From Aquamicrobium defluvii (lineage in GTDB: Bacteria; Pseudomonadota; Alphaproteobacteria; Rhizobiales; Rhizobiaceae): a stretch of DNA of 64,000 bases. The first letter of the stretch is position 1. The number at the start of each line of letters is the position of its first letter. The notes under the pieces were generated by a model. The model worked only from the letters and a program-made list of their open reading frames with translations, searched no databases and was not told the DNA's origin. The stretch covers positions 1-64,000 of the forward strand of contig NZ_SNZF01000023.1 in the NCBI RefSeq assembly GCF_004363725.1, in the 5' to 3' direction. Both the position numbers and the translations under genes were made by a program. This document shows positions 1 through 7,818 of this stretch, one piece after another.

Positions 1-95
1 GCCGCCCCTTGACCAAAACCTAAGACCCAAACCATACATGAAGGCGGGTCACTTCTCGGCGAAAATCCCGGGTCAGCTCTCAGCGGAAATCAACA
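1..95. mobile_element. terminal end of an IS21-family-like insertion sequence
   Basis: Two 21-bp direct repeats lie at 46-66 and 70-90, 24 bp apart. They agree at 17 of 21 positions, start GGGTCA and end AAAT, and are followed by ATCAACA ending at 95. Read on the minus strand the edge begins TGTTGATTTCC and contains two GACCC steps. Internal repeats behind a TG...CA terminus are typical of IS21-family (istA/istB) elements. No transposase is visible; it would lie left of the window. Coding similarity to a solute-binding protein starts immediately after 96, which fixes the junction. The family call is recognition from memory of IS21 ends, not a search. Confidence 0.6.
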
Positions 96-420
96 CTCGG
101 CGTCCTACTGGCTCGGCCGCCCGACGCAGGACCAGCAATATTCCACAGCCTACATCTCCTGCGCCGACTGGAACGAAAGGCGCTTCCGCCGTGAGGATTT
201 CGACCGGATGGTGGTCGCGGTGCGGGCCGAGCTGGATGAGGCGAAGCGCAAGACCCTGTATCGCGACATCGCCCTGATGGTGCGCGATGAAGGTGGAGCG
301 ATCATCCCCGTGTTCAACGACTGGGTGGACGCCGTTTCAGACAAGGTCGGCGGCTACCAGCCCCATCCGGCTGGCGAACTCATGTCGAGCATGGCGCTGG
401 TTTCCTGTTTCCAGCCGGTT
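96..420 (+). pseudogene. C-terminal remnant of a peptide-type ABC solute-binding protein gene
   Basis: From 97 the frame reads SASYWLGRPTQDQQYSTAYI and continues to about GYQPHPAGELMSS. This matches the C-terminal part of the intact binding protein encoded at 3968-5560 (CASYWGGRPTQD, ADWNDTRF, RAELDSAKRTEMYRDAAMIV). Only about 105 of a usual 530 residues survive. The start, signal peptide and substrate lobes are missing, and the 5' break coincides with the insertion sequence end. The frame stays open to a stop at 622-624, but the last 65 or so codons no longer look like the family and would overlap the end of the convergent ATPase gene, so the original 3' end is probably also damaged. The remnant is a diverged paralogue, not a duplicate, of the neighbouring gene. 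Confidence 0.75.
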
Positions 421-485
421 GCAGGAATGATCACGTTTCCGGACGGACGCCTGCCTTTCGGGAACGTACTCCGGAGCGGCAGACG

Positions 486-2162
486 TCAGTTGCCCGCCGC
501 CTCCATGCGCCTGTTCGAGATTGCCTTTTCCAGCCAGCCGACCTCCATCTCGGGAACGGACGACAGCAGGAGATCGGTATACGCGTCGAAGGGCGGGGTG
601 AGAACCTTGCCCTTCGGCCCGTAGCGCACCAGTTCGCCGCGATACATCACGGCGATGGAGTCGGCGATGGCTCTCACGGTCGCCAGATCGTGCGTGATGA
701 ACAGGTAGGCCACGTCTTCCTCGGCCTGAAGTTCGAGCAACAGCTTCAGAATGCCGTTCGCGACCAGCGGATCCAGCGCCGAGGTCACCTCGTCGCAGAT
801 GATGAGCTTCGGCTTTGCCGCCAGCGCCCGCGCGATGCACACGCGCTGTTTCTGGCCACCAGACAGCTCCGCCGGATAGCGGTCGGCAAATCCCTTGCCC
901 ATTTCGATCTTGTCGAGAAGTTCGGCCACACGGGCGTTGCGCTCGGCGCCGCGCATCCCGAAATAGAACTCCAGCGGCCGCCCGATGATGGTGCCGACCG
1001 TCTGGCGCGGGTTCATGGCCACGTCCGCCATCTGGTAGATCATCTGGAGCTGGCGCAGGTCCTCCTTGGGACGGTCCGCCAGCCTGTTGGCGAGCGTGCG
1101 GCCATCGAAGGTGATCGAGCCGCTTTCCGGGGGCAGCAGGCCGGTGATGGCGCGCGCCAGCGTGGATTTGCCGGAGCCGGATTCGCCGACGACGGCGAGC
1201 GTCTGGCCGGGGTGGATATCGACGCTCACATCGCGCAGGACCTTCACCCTGCCGCCGCCATAGGAGGCGGTGACGTTGTCGACCGTGAGGATCGGCACCG
1301 GCGTCGGTGCATGTTCCTCGTGGTCGATGGCGTGAACCGAAACCAGAGCTTTCGTGTAATCCTGCTTCGGCTTCTCGATGATCTGGCGCGTATCGCCCCA
1401 TTCCACCGTCTTGCCGTGGCGCAGCACCATGATGTCGTCCGACACCTGCGCCACCACGGCCAGGTCGTGGGTGATGTAGAGCGCCGCCACGCCCGTGTCC
1501 CGTATCGCCTTCTTGATCGCTGCCAGCACGTCGATCTGGGTGGTGACGTCGAGCGCCGTGGTCGGCTCGTCGAAGACGATGAGGTCGGGTTTCGAGCACA
1601 GCGCCATCGCCGTCATCACGCGCTGCAACTGCCCGCCGGAAACCTGATGCGGATAGCGGTCGCCGATATTTTCGGGATCGGGCAGGCTGAGCTGGCGGAA
1701 CAGGTCCACGGCCCGCTTTTCGGCCTCCTCGCGGCTCGAAACGCCATGTTCCAGCGTGGCCTCTACCACCTGCCGCATCAGCTTGTGCGCGGGGTTGAAG
1801 GCGGCCGCCGCCGACTGCGCGACGTAGCACACCTCCTTGCCGCGCAGCTTGCGCAGGCCCCGCTCGTCCCCGAGGATGTCGCGCCCGTTGAGGACGACCT
1901 CGCCGCCGGTGATGCGCACGCCCCCGCGGCCATAGCCCATGGACGACAGGCCGATGGTGGACTTGCCGGCTCCCGATTCACCGATCAGCCCCAGCACCTT
2001 GCCACGCTCGACGGTGAGCGAGACGTCATCGACGATGACGACGTTCTTCGGGTCCTCGCCGGGAGGGTAGACGGTCGCCTCGATGCGCAGGTTGCGTATG
2101 TCGAGCAGCGTGCCCGTGCCCCTGGCGGCTTCCTGCACCTTCTTCCTTGGCTGTTCAGCCAT
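486..2162 (-). CDS. fused double-domain ABC transporter ATPase (DppD-DppF type)
   Basis: Energises the peptide/opine-type importer encoded just upstream. Two complete nucleotide-binding domains lie in one chain of 558 residues. Domain 1 has Walker A GESGAGKST near residues 61-69, signature VSGGQ near 175 and Walker B LIVFDEP near 195. Domain 2 has GESGSGKST near 327, LSGGQ near 433 and LIICDE near 454. Most systems split these halves into two genes; rhizobia often fuse them. ATG at 2162 is chosen because GGGAGG lies 8 bases upstream; a GTG at 2168 is too close to it. The start overlaps the permease stop by 8 bases, indicating translational coupling. It is the last gene of the operon and faces the truncated binding-protein remnant. 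Confidence 0.93.
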   Translation of the reverse strand: MAEQPRKKVQEAARGTGTLLDIRNLRIEATVYPPGEDPKNVVIVDDVSLTVERGKVLGLIGESGAGKSTIGLSSMGYGRGGVRITGGEVVLNGRDILGDERGLRKLRGKEVCYVAQSAAAAFNPAHKLMRQVVEATLEHGVSSREEAEKRAVDLFRQLSLPDPENIGDRYPHQVSGGQLQRVMTAMALCSKPDLIVFDEPTTALDVTTQIDVLAAIKKAIRDTGVAALYITHDLAVVAQVSDDIMVLRHGKTVEWGDTRQIIEKPKQDYTKALVSVHAIDHEEHAPTPVPILTVDNVTASYGGGRVKVLRDVSVDIHPGQTLAVVGESGSGKSTLARAITGLLPPESGSITFDGRTLANRLADRPKEDLRQLQMIYQMADVAMNPRQTVGTIIGRPLEFYFGMRGAERNARVAELLDKIEMGKGFADRYPAELSGGQKQRVCIARALAAKPKLIICDEVTSALDPLVANGILKLLLELQAEEDVAYLFITHDLATVRAIADSIAVMYRGELVRYGPKGKVLTPPFDAYTDLLLSSVPEMEVGWLEKAISNRRMEAAGN

Positions 2163-2985
2163 TGCCACGGCCTCCCTTCAGGTCGGAGGTTCGGTTCAGC
2201 ACCCAGTCGGCCACGAGGTTCACCGAGATCGCCAGAAGCGCGATGGCGCCGGCCGGGATCAGCGCAGCCGGGATGCCGAACACGATGCCGTCCTTGTTTT
2301 CCTTGACCATGCCGCCCCAGTCGGCGTCCGGCGGCTGTACGCCAAGGCCGAGGAAGGAGAGCGCCGACAGGAACAGAACCGCGAAGATGAAACGCAGGCC
2401 AAGCTCGGCGACCAGCGGCGACAGCGCATTTGGCAGGATTTCCCGGAAGATGATCCAGGACCGGCCTTCGCCGCGCAGTTTCGCAGCCTCCACGAAGTCC
2501 ATGACGTTGATGTCCACCGCAACGGCGCGTGCGAGGCGATAGACGCGGGTTGCGTCGAGAATGCCCATGACGAGGATGAGGGTGATCAGCGTCGACGGCA
2601 GGACGGAAAGCACCACGAGCGCGAAGATCAGGGTCGGGATCGACATCAGAAGATCGACGAAGCGCGACATGGTCTGGTCGATCCATCCGCCTATCACCGC
2701 GGCGGTAAAGCCGAGCACGGAGCCGAGGATGAAGGAGAGCGCCGTGGCCGCCACCGCGATGAAAATGGTGATGCGCGCCCCGTAGATCATGCGCGAGAGC
2801 AGGTCGCGGCCAAGATTGTCGGTGCCGAGCAGATGCGTGGCGGACATCGGCCCCCATACGTCGCCGACGATCTCGCCATTGCCGTAGGGAGCGATCCATG
2901 GTGCGAACAGAGCCGCGAACAGGAACAGCGCTGTCAGGAAAAGGCCGATCAGGGCGCTCAGCGGAATGCGTTTCAGGTCAAGCAC
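2155..2985 (-). CDS. peptide-type ABC transporter permease (DppC-like)
   Basis: Inner-membrane permease of 276 residues with the BPD_transp_1 fold. An N-terminal membrane segment (ALIGLFLTALFLFAALFAPW) is followed by five more hydrophobic stretches. The EAA-type loop that contacts the ATPase is visible around residues 155-185 (DFVEAAKLRGEGRSWIIFREILPN split across the loop). A GTDNLGRD motif near residue 54 is characteristic of DppC/OppC proteins. It pairs with the DppB-like permease encoded 9 bases upstream. The substrate cannot be read from the sequence. Confidence 0.92.
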   Translation of the reverse strand: MLDLKRIPLSALIGLFLTALFLFAALFAPWIAPYGNGEIVGDVWGPMSATHLLGTDNLGRDLLSRMIYGARITIFIAVAATALSFILGSVLGFTAAVIGGWIDQTMSRFVDLLMSIPTLIFALVVLSVLPSTLITLILVMGILDATRVYRLARAVAVDINVMDFVEAAKLRGEGRSWIIFREILPNALSPLVAELGLRFIFAVLFLSALSFLGLGVQPPDADWGGMVKENKDGIVFGIPAALIPAGAIALLAISVNLVADWVLNRTSDLKGGRGNG

Positions 2986-2994
2986 GCGCGGGCC

Positions 2995-3957
2995 TCATTT
3001 CGGATGCCTGAGGCGGGGATTGGCCAGAATGGCCACGATGTCCGCGATCATGTTGAGGCCGATATAGACGGCGGCGAAGATCAGGCCCACAGCCTGCACC
3101 ACCGGCACGTCACGCTTGGAGACATGGTCGACCAGATACTGGCCCATGCCCGGATAGACGAAGATCACCTCCACGACGACGACGCCGACGATGAGATAGG
3201 CAAGGTTGAGCATCACCACATTGACGATGGGCGCCACGGCGTTGGGCATGGCATGCCTGCGGATGATGTCGAAGGCCGAAAGCCCCTTGAGTTCCGCCGT
3301 CTCGATATAGGCCGATTGCATGACGTTGAGGATCGCCGCGCGCGTCATGCGCATCATGTGCGCCAGCACCACCAGCGTCAGCGTGATCGCCGGCAGGGCG
3401 ATGGCCTGCAACCGCGCGCCGAACGACATGGTGTCGAAAACGGTCGAGCTGGCCGGAAACCATTGCAGTTCCACGGCGAAGAACAGGATCAGCAGATAGC
3501 CGATGAAGAATTCAGGCAGGGAGGTCGAGGCAAGCGCAAAGCCGGAGATCGCCTTGTCGATGACGCCGTTGCGGTAGCGCACGGCCAGCAGCCCGAGCAG
3601 AATGGCGAGCGGCACCGAGATCACCGCCGCGCAGCCGGCAAGGAACAGGGTGTTCCAGAGCCGCCCTCCGAGCGCTTCCGCAATATCGCGCCGGTTGGAC
3701 AGTGCGGTGCCGAAATCGCCGGTGAGCACGCCGCCAAGCCAGCGGAAATAGCGGATATAGGCCGGATCGTTGAGGCCGAGCTCGCGCCGGAGGTTCTCCA
3801 GCGCCTGAGGTGTTGCCGCCTGCCCGAGGATCGACTGGGCCACATCGCCCGGAAGAATCTGTGTGCCGGCGAAGATCAGCACCGAAACGGCGAAAAGGAG
3901 GAGAACGCCCAGCGCGAGACGCTGGGCGATCAGCCGCAGGATAAGCGCACTTCCCAT
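2995..3957 (-). CDS. peptide-type ABC transporter permease (DppB-like)
   Basis: Inner-membrane permease of 320 residues. It has the DppB/OppB N-terminus (RLALGVLLLFAVSVLIFAGT, then ILPGDVAQ), about six membrane segments and an EAA-type loop near residues 215-245 (YIETAELKGLSAFDIIRRHA then MPNA). It begins 10 bases after the binding-protein gene and ends 9 bases before the second permease gene, so all four transporter genes form one transcription unit. The family imports peptides, opines, nickel chelates or similar solutes. Confidence 0.92.
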   Translation of the reverse strand: MGSALILRLIAQRLALGVLLLFAVSVLIFAGTQILPGDVAQSILGQAATPQALENLRRELGLNDPAYIRYFRWLGGVLTGDFGTALSNRRDIAEALGGRLWNTLFLAGCAAVISVPLAILLGLLAVRYRNGVIDKAISGFALASTSLPEFFIGYLLILFFAVELQWFPASSTVFDTMSFGARLQAIALPAITLTLVVLAHMMRMTRAAILNVMQSAYIETAELKGLSAFDIIRRHAMPNAVAPIVNVVMLNLAYLIVGVVVVEVIFVYPGMGQYLVDHVSKRDVPVVQAVGLIFAAVYIGLNMIADIVAILANPRLRHPK

Positions 3958-3967
3958 CAGGTGCGTC

Positions 3968-5560
3968 TCACCCCTGCTTCAGCCAGACACGGATGGCCGC
4001 CTTGAGGTTGGAGGTTTCGTGGTTCGGGTCCATGACCCAGCCCTGGACTTCCTCGCGATGGGCATCGATGAAGTCGTTGAACATGGGCAGGATGAGGCCG
4101 CCGTCGTCGCGCACGATCATGGCCGCATCGCGGTACATTTCCGTGCGTTTGGCGCTGTCCAGTTCGGCGCGCGCCTCGAGGATGATCTTGTCGAACTTTT
4201 CGTTGAAGAAGCGCGTGTCGTTCCAGTCGGCACCAGTGATGTAAGCGGTCGAATACATCGAATCCTGTGTCGGGCGACCGCCCCAGTAGGAGGCGCAGAA
4301 AGGCTGCTTGTTCCAAACCTCGGTCCAGTAGCCGTCGCCCGGCTCGCGCTGCACCTGGATCTGGATGCCGGCCTTTGCCGCGCTCTGCTGGAAGAGCTGA
4401 GCGGCATCCACGGCGCCGGGGAAGGCGACGTCCGAGGTGCGCAGGAGGATCGGCCCGCTGTGGCCGGATTTCTCGAGATGGAACTTCGCCTTGTCAGGAT
4501 CGTAGGTCCGCTGCTCTATTCCTTCCGGATAGAGGGCATAGCTCTTGGAGATCGGGAAGTCGTTGCCGATCGAGGCGTAGCCCTGCATGATCTGCTGCAC
4601 CATCTGCTCGCGGTCGACGGCCAGCTTGAGCGCCATGCGCAGGTCAGCATTGTCGAACGGCGCGGTGTTGCAGAACATCGGGAAGATGTAGTGGCCCTTG
4701 GAGGGCACGTTGACGACGACGACGCCGGGAGCGCGCTTGAGCAGGGCGACGGTCTTGGGTTCCACGCGGTTGATGATGTGCACCTGACCGGATTGCAGCG
4801 CCGCCATGCGGGCGGTGGTGTCGTTCATGACGATCACCTCGACGGAATCGACATGGCCGACATCGTCGCGCCAGTAGCCGTCATATTTCACCGACATGTG
4901 GCGCACGCCGGGTTCGTTCACCTCCACCTTGTAGGGGCCGGTGCCGATGCCGGCAGTCGGGTCGTCGTAGCCGCCGTTCGGCTGGATGATCAGATGGTAG
5001 TCCGTCAGCAGCAGGGGCAGGTCGGCATTGCCGCGCTTGAGCTTGAAGACGACGTTGTCGCCGTCCACCACAACCTCGTCGATATCGCCCAGCACGCCGA
5101 GCGCGGCCGATTTCGTGTTCTCATCGGAGTGGCGGCGGATGGTCTGGGCGACGTCCTCGGGAGTGAGGTCCTTGCCGTTGTGGAAGGTGACGCCCTTGCG
5201 GATCTTGAACGCCCATTCGGAGGCGTCGTCGGAAGCGTCCCACGATTCCGCCAGAACCGGCTGGGCGCTGCCGTCTTCCGGCGACTGGAGCACCAGCAGC
5301 TCGCCCCAGGTGGAGCCGAAATTCTGCGGCACCTGCGTCAGGAACTGGGCCGGGTCGAGGCTGTTGGTGGACTCGCCCCCCACGAGGCCCATCTTGAGCG
5401 CGCCGCCTTTTTGCGGGGTCTGCGCACGGGCCGCGGTGGCGAGCATCGTGTTGGCCACTGCCGCACCGACGCCGAGCGCCGCGGCGCGGCCGAGGAAATC
5501 ACGCCGGCTGAGTTTGCCTGTTGCAACCGCACGGCTTAAAAAATCCAGTTCGCCTGACAT
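3968..5560 (-). CDS. ABC transporter substrate-binding protein, peptide/opine family (SBP_bac_5), Tat-exported
   Basis: Periplasmic binding protein of 530 residues, the normal length for the family. The N-terminus carries a twin-arginine signal (SRRDFLG, the pair at residues 19-20), a hydrophobic stretch and a likely cleavage site after ARA near residue 46, so it is probably exported folded. The mature part has family landmarks such as LAESWDASDDASEWAFKIRK, GTGPYKV and YPEGIEQRTYDPDKAK. GAGGGAG lies about 10 bases before the ATG. It is the first gene of the importer operon. The purine catabolic operon lies upstream in the same direction, which makes a nitrogenous substrate plausible but unproven. 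Confidence 0.92.
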   Translation of the reverse strand: MSGELDFLSRAVATGKLSRRDFLGRAAALGVGAAVANTMLATAARAQTPQKGGALKMGLVGGESTNSLDPAQFLTQVPQNFGSTWGELLVLQSPEDGSAQPVLAESWDASDDASEWAFKIRKGVTFHNGKDLTPEDVAQTIRRHSDENTKSAALGVLGDIDEVVVDGDNVVFKLKRGNADLPLLLTDYHLIIQPNGGYDDPTAGIGTGPYKVEVNEPGVRHMSVKYDGYWRDDVGHVDSVEVIVMNDTTARMAALQSGQVHIINRVEPKTVALLKRAPGVVVVNVPSKGHYIFPMFCNTAPFDNADLRMALKLAVDREQMVQQIMQGYASIGNDFPISKSYALYPEGIEQRTYDPDKAKFHLEKSGHSGPILLRTSDVAFPGAVDAAQLFQQSAAKAGIQIQVQREPGDGYWTEVWNKQPFCASYWGGRPTQDSMYSTAYITGADWNDTRFFNEKFDKIILEARAELDSAKRTEMYRDAAMIVRDDGGLILPMFNDFIDAHREEVQGWVMDPNHETSNLKAAIRVWLKQG

Positions 5561-5614
5561 TTCTAGAGCTCCCTCACTCTGTGGTTCGACCCTGCGGCCA
5601 TTTTTATTTTTTCA

Positions 5615-5643
5615 ATTACGATGAATAATGCGGTCTGGGTCAA
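5615..5643 (-). promoter_or_regulatory. candidate sigma-70 promoter of the ABC importer operon
   Basis: On the minus strand TTGACC (5643-5638) and CGTAAT (5620-5615) are separated by 17 bases, about 55 bases before the ATG of the binding-protein gene. The -35 matches five of six consensus positions and the -10 four of six. The nearest ATGTCGCA box starts 11 bases upstream of the -35, where an activator would bind. This is prediction from sequence only. Confidence 0.4.
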
Positions 5644-5654
5644 CCCGTAACTGG

Positions 5655-5850
5655 ACTGTATGCGACATGCGCTGGCGTAATTTGCATGTCGCAACTGGAG
5701 CAAGCGAGCCGCCGCCACCGGTCGAATTGAATGTCGCAAACAGACAAGAACCGCTATTCTGAGCGGGTTTGAGAGTGGAAATCGCCGATTTCCACGAACG
5801 AATTTCAAGGGTTTCATTCGGATGCGACGCTTCGAAATGTCGCAAACAGA
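5655..5850. promoter_or_regulatory. cluster of four ATGTCGCA boxes upstream of the ABC importer operon
   Basis: Four copies of ATGTCGCA occur in about 195 bp. The plus-strand copies are ATGTCGCAACTGGA at 5686-5699, ATGTCGCAAACAGA at 5731-5744 and ATGTCGCAAACAGA at 5837-5850. An inverted copy at 5668-5655 reads ATGTCGCATACAGT. Boxes one and two form a perfect 10-base inverted repeat, TGCGACATGC at 5661-5670 and GCATGTCGCA at 5684-5693. Three of the four share the extension ATGTCGCAWACAG. They fill the 297-bp gap between the deaminase stop and the binding-protein start, which otherwise holds no convincing gene. A binding array for a regulator is the natural reading; the regulator is unknown. 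Confidence 0.55.
5775..5795. promoter_or_regulatory. perfect 9-bp inverted repeat in the importer upstream region
   Basis: GTGGAAATC (5775-5783), spacer GCC, GATTTCCAC (5787-5795). It lies between the third and fourth ATGTCGCA boxes, about 215 bp before the importer start. It has no T-run, so it is more likely an operator than a terminator, although it also lies downstream of the deaminase gene. Function unassigned. Confidence 0.35.
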
Positions 5851-5857
5851 AAAGTTG

Positions 5858-6451
5858 TTAATTCAACGGGATATCGTTTTGATTCTTCCCCGCCTGATAG
5901 GCGGCGGACAGGTCGTCATAGCGAGCGGAAATAGCCGAAATGCGCTTTTCCAGCCGCTCCTGCTCTTCCCTGGGCGCTTCGCGCGCCAGTTTTCGAATTG
6001 AAAAACTTTTCCAGTAGGCATTCTCGGCATTGTAGCCGCCCGGTTCCAGCCTGAAGACCTCCTTAAGGATATTCAGGTCGTGGGGAATGGCGAAGCTGTC
6101 GCGGGAATCCTCATGGCTGAAGAGATAGTAGAAATTGTCGAAGCCAGCCCATGTGATGGCCGAAAGGCATAGCGAGCATGGCTCATGCGTGGAGAGGAAA
6201 ATCGCGTCTGCGGTTTCGATGCGTTCGGCCTTCGGGATTTCATAGAAGCGCTTCAGGCAATGCATCTCGCCGTGCCAGAGCGGGTTTTCAATCTCGTTGT
6301 TGGTTTCGGCCAGAACCAGCGACCTGTCGGACTTGCGCAGCAGCGCCGCGCCGAAAAGCTTGTTTCCCTTCGCCACTCCCCCGGCTGTCTTCGGAACGAT
6401 ATCGTTCTCGATGACATCGAGAAGGCGGTCGATCAGGGAAACGTCGCTCAT
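5858..6451 (-). CDS. zinc-dependent nucleoside/guanine deaminase-fold protein
   Basis: Member of the cytidine/deoxycytidylate deaminase superfamily, 197 residues. The zinc site is complete: WHGEMH supplies the His and catalytic Glu (residues about 59-63) and STHEPCSLCLSA supplies the PCxxC cysteines (about 87-98). The C-terminal 60 residues form a charged, helical extension (EEQERLEKRI), longer than in the small guanine deaminases. It is the last gene of the puuE-uraD / allE / allA operon and overlaps allA by four bases (ATGA). That ties it to purine-ring catabolism, but the real substrate is open: guanine, a pyrimidine, or a pathway intermediate. A separate amidohydrolase-type guanine deaminase is encoded at 17731. 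Confidence 0.75.
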   Translation of the reverse strand: MSDVSLIDRLLDVIENDIVPKTAGGVAKGNKLFGAALLRKSDRSLVLAETNNEIENPLWHGEMHCLKRFYEIPKAERIETADAIFLSTHEPCSLCLSAITWAGFDNFYYLFSHEDSRDSFAIPHDLNILKEVFRLEPGGYNAENAYWKSFSIRKLAREAPREEQERLEKRISAISARYDDLSAAYQAGKNQNDIPLN

Positions 6452-6957
6452 GCCTGAAACCCTTCCGGCAGGCGGATCTCATAAGGATGGGAGAAGTAGA
6501 ATTCCTCGAGATTGGAGCCGTCGCCGCCGCGATCGACCACGACGAAGTTCTGCGGCTCGCCGACAGGCGTGAGCACGCCGTGCCAGACATTGCGATGATA
6601 GTTGACGCCCTGTCCCGGCGCTGTGACGAAGGCTTGTGGCGTGCCGGGGCCGTCCGGCCCATCCGGGCAAACGATCACCACGAAGGAGCGCGGCGACAAG
6701 GGAACGAACGCCTGGCTGCCGAGCGGATGACGCTCGACCATGGAGAGCCGGTGCGGAAACGCGTAGGGCGTTCCGCAAAAGATGGAGATCAGCACCCGGC
6801 AGTTGGGTCCGGTCGCTTCCACCTTCGCGAGGTCATGATAGCGCTCGCACTTGCCGGCATTGATCGGATAGTGGGTGTCGCAATCGGTGTCGATCACATC
6901 GCCAAAGTCCGCGAAGCTGTCGCGCGTCAGCGGTCTGGCGACGATGGTGCCGTTCAT
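6448..6957 (-). CDS. allA: ureidoglycolate lyase
   Basis: Releases urea and glyoxylate from (S)-ureidoglycolate, the last step of ureide breakdown in the cytosol. The 169 residues match the AllA family length. Seen in the sequence: ADFGDVIDTD near the N-terminus, NAGKCERYHDLA, the region VERHPLGSQAFVPL, and GVNYHRNVWHGVLTP with PQNFVVVDRGG near the C-terminus. ATG at 6957 is chosen because it overlaps the allE stop in ATGA; the frame runs open much further upstream, antisense-like, with no better start. Four-base overlaps on both sides show tight coupling within the operon. Confidence 0.92.
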   Translation of the reverse strand: MNGTIVARPLTRDSFADFGDVIDTDCDTHYPINAGKCERYHDLAKVEATGPNCRVLISIFCGTPYAFPHRLSMVERHPLGSQAFVPLSPRSFVVIVCPDGPDGPGTPQAFVTAPGQGVNYHRNVWHGVLTPVGEPQNFVVVDRGGDGSNLEEFYFSHPYEIRLPEGFQA

Positions 6958-7808
6958 CCCTGTCTCCCGAAGCCGCCGAGAGCCGCGTGCCGGTTCACGT
7001 CCTTGTAGAGCAGGTAGCGGAAATTGCCGGACCCGCCCGCATAGCATGCCTGCGGGCAGAAGGCGCGCAGCCACATGTAGTCGCCGGCCTCCACCTCGAC
7101 CCAGTCCTGATTGAGACGGTAGACCGCCTTGCCCTCCAGCACATAGAGGCCATGCTCCATGACGTGGGTTTCGGGAAAGGGGATGATGCCGCCTGGCTTG
7201 AAGGTAACGACGGTGACATGCATGTCGTGGCGGATGTCTGCCGGATCGACGAAGCGGGTGGTCGCCCATTTTCCGTCCGTGTCGGGCATCGCCGCCGGCT
7301 CGATGTCGTTCTCGTTGGTGAAGATCGAGTCGGGCACGTCGACGCCGTCCACGAACTCGTAAGCCTTGCGAATCCAGTGGAAGCGGGCCGTTTCCCGACT
7401 GTCGTTGCGCAATGTCCAGCCGCTTGCGGGCGGCAGGAAGGCATAGCCTCCGGGGGTGAGCCGATGGGTCGTGCCGTCGAGCGTCACGGCGATCTCCCCC
7501 TCGACCACGAACAGAACGCCTTCGGCATCGGCATCGGGCTCGGGCCGGTCGCTGCCGCCGCCCGGCTGCACTTCCATGATGTATTGCGAGAAGGTCTCGG
7601 CGAAGCCGGACAGCGGGCGGGCGATGACCCACAGGCGCGTGTTTTCCCAGAAGGGCAGATAGGAAGCGACGATGTCGCTGAACTCCCGGCGCGGTATCAC
7701 CGCATAGGCGTCGGTGAAAACGGCGCGGTCCGTGATCAGATCGCTCTGGGGCGGCAGACCGCCTTGCGGAGCGTAATAGGTGCGTTTCGGCATGGCGGTC
7801 ATGTCCAT
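6954..7808 (-). CDS. allE: (S)-ureidoglycine aminohydrolase
   Basis: Bicupin enzyme of 284 residues that deaminates (S)-ureidoglycine to (S)-ureidoglycolate (YlbA/AllE/UGLYAH family). The first cupin spans roughly residues 60-125 (EGVLFVVEGEIAVTLDGT). The second, at about 190-270, carries the metal-site pattern PETHVMEHGLYVLEG and the end YLLYKDVNRH. AGGATT precedes the ATG by about 6 bases. It starts 10 bases after the puuE-uraD stop and overlaps allA by four bases. Its substrate would come from allantoate amidohydrolase, which is not in this window. Confidence 0.92.
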   Translation of the reverse strand: MDMTAMPKRTYYAPQGGLPPQSDLITDRAVFTDAYAVIPRREFSDIVASYLPFWENTRLWVIARPLSGFAETFSQYIMEVQPGGGSDRPEPDADAEGVLFVVEGEIAVTLDGTTHRLTPGGYAFLPPASGWTLRNDSRETARFHWIRKAYEFVDGVDVPDSIFTNENDIEPAAMPDTDGKWATTRFVDPADIRHDMHVTVVTFKPGGIIPFPETHVMEHGLYVLEGKAVYRLNQDWVEVEAGDYMWLRAFCPQACYAGGSGNFRYLLYKDVNRHAALGGFGRQG

Positions 7809-7818
7809 GATTGGAATC

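Noticed and set aside
690-2306. 538-codon plus-strand frame opposite the ABC ATPase gene
   Set aside because: Antisense to a well-supported ATPase; composition is typical of a shadow frame.
5563-5817. 84-codon minus-strand frame in the importer upstream region
   Set aside because: It spans the promoter and repeated boxes, has no ribosome site and no recognisable family.
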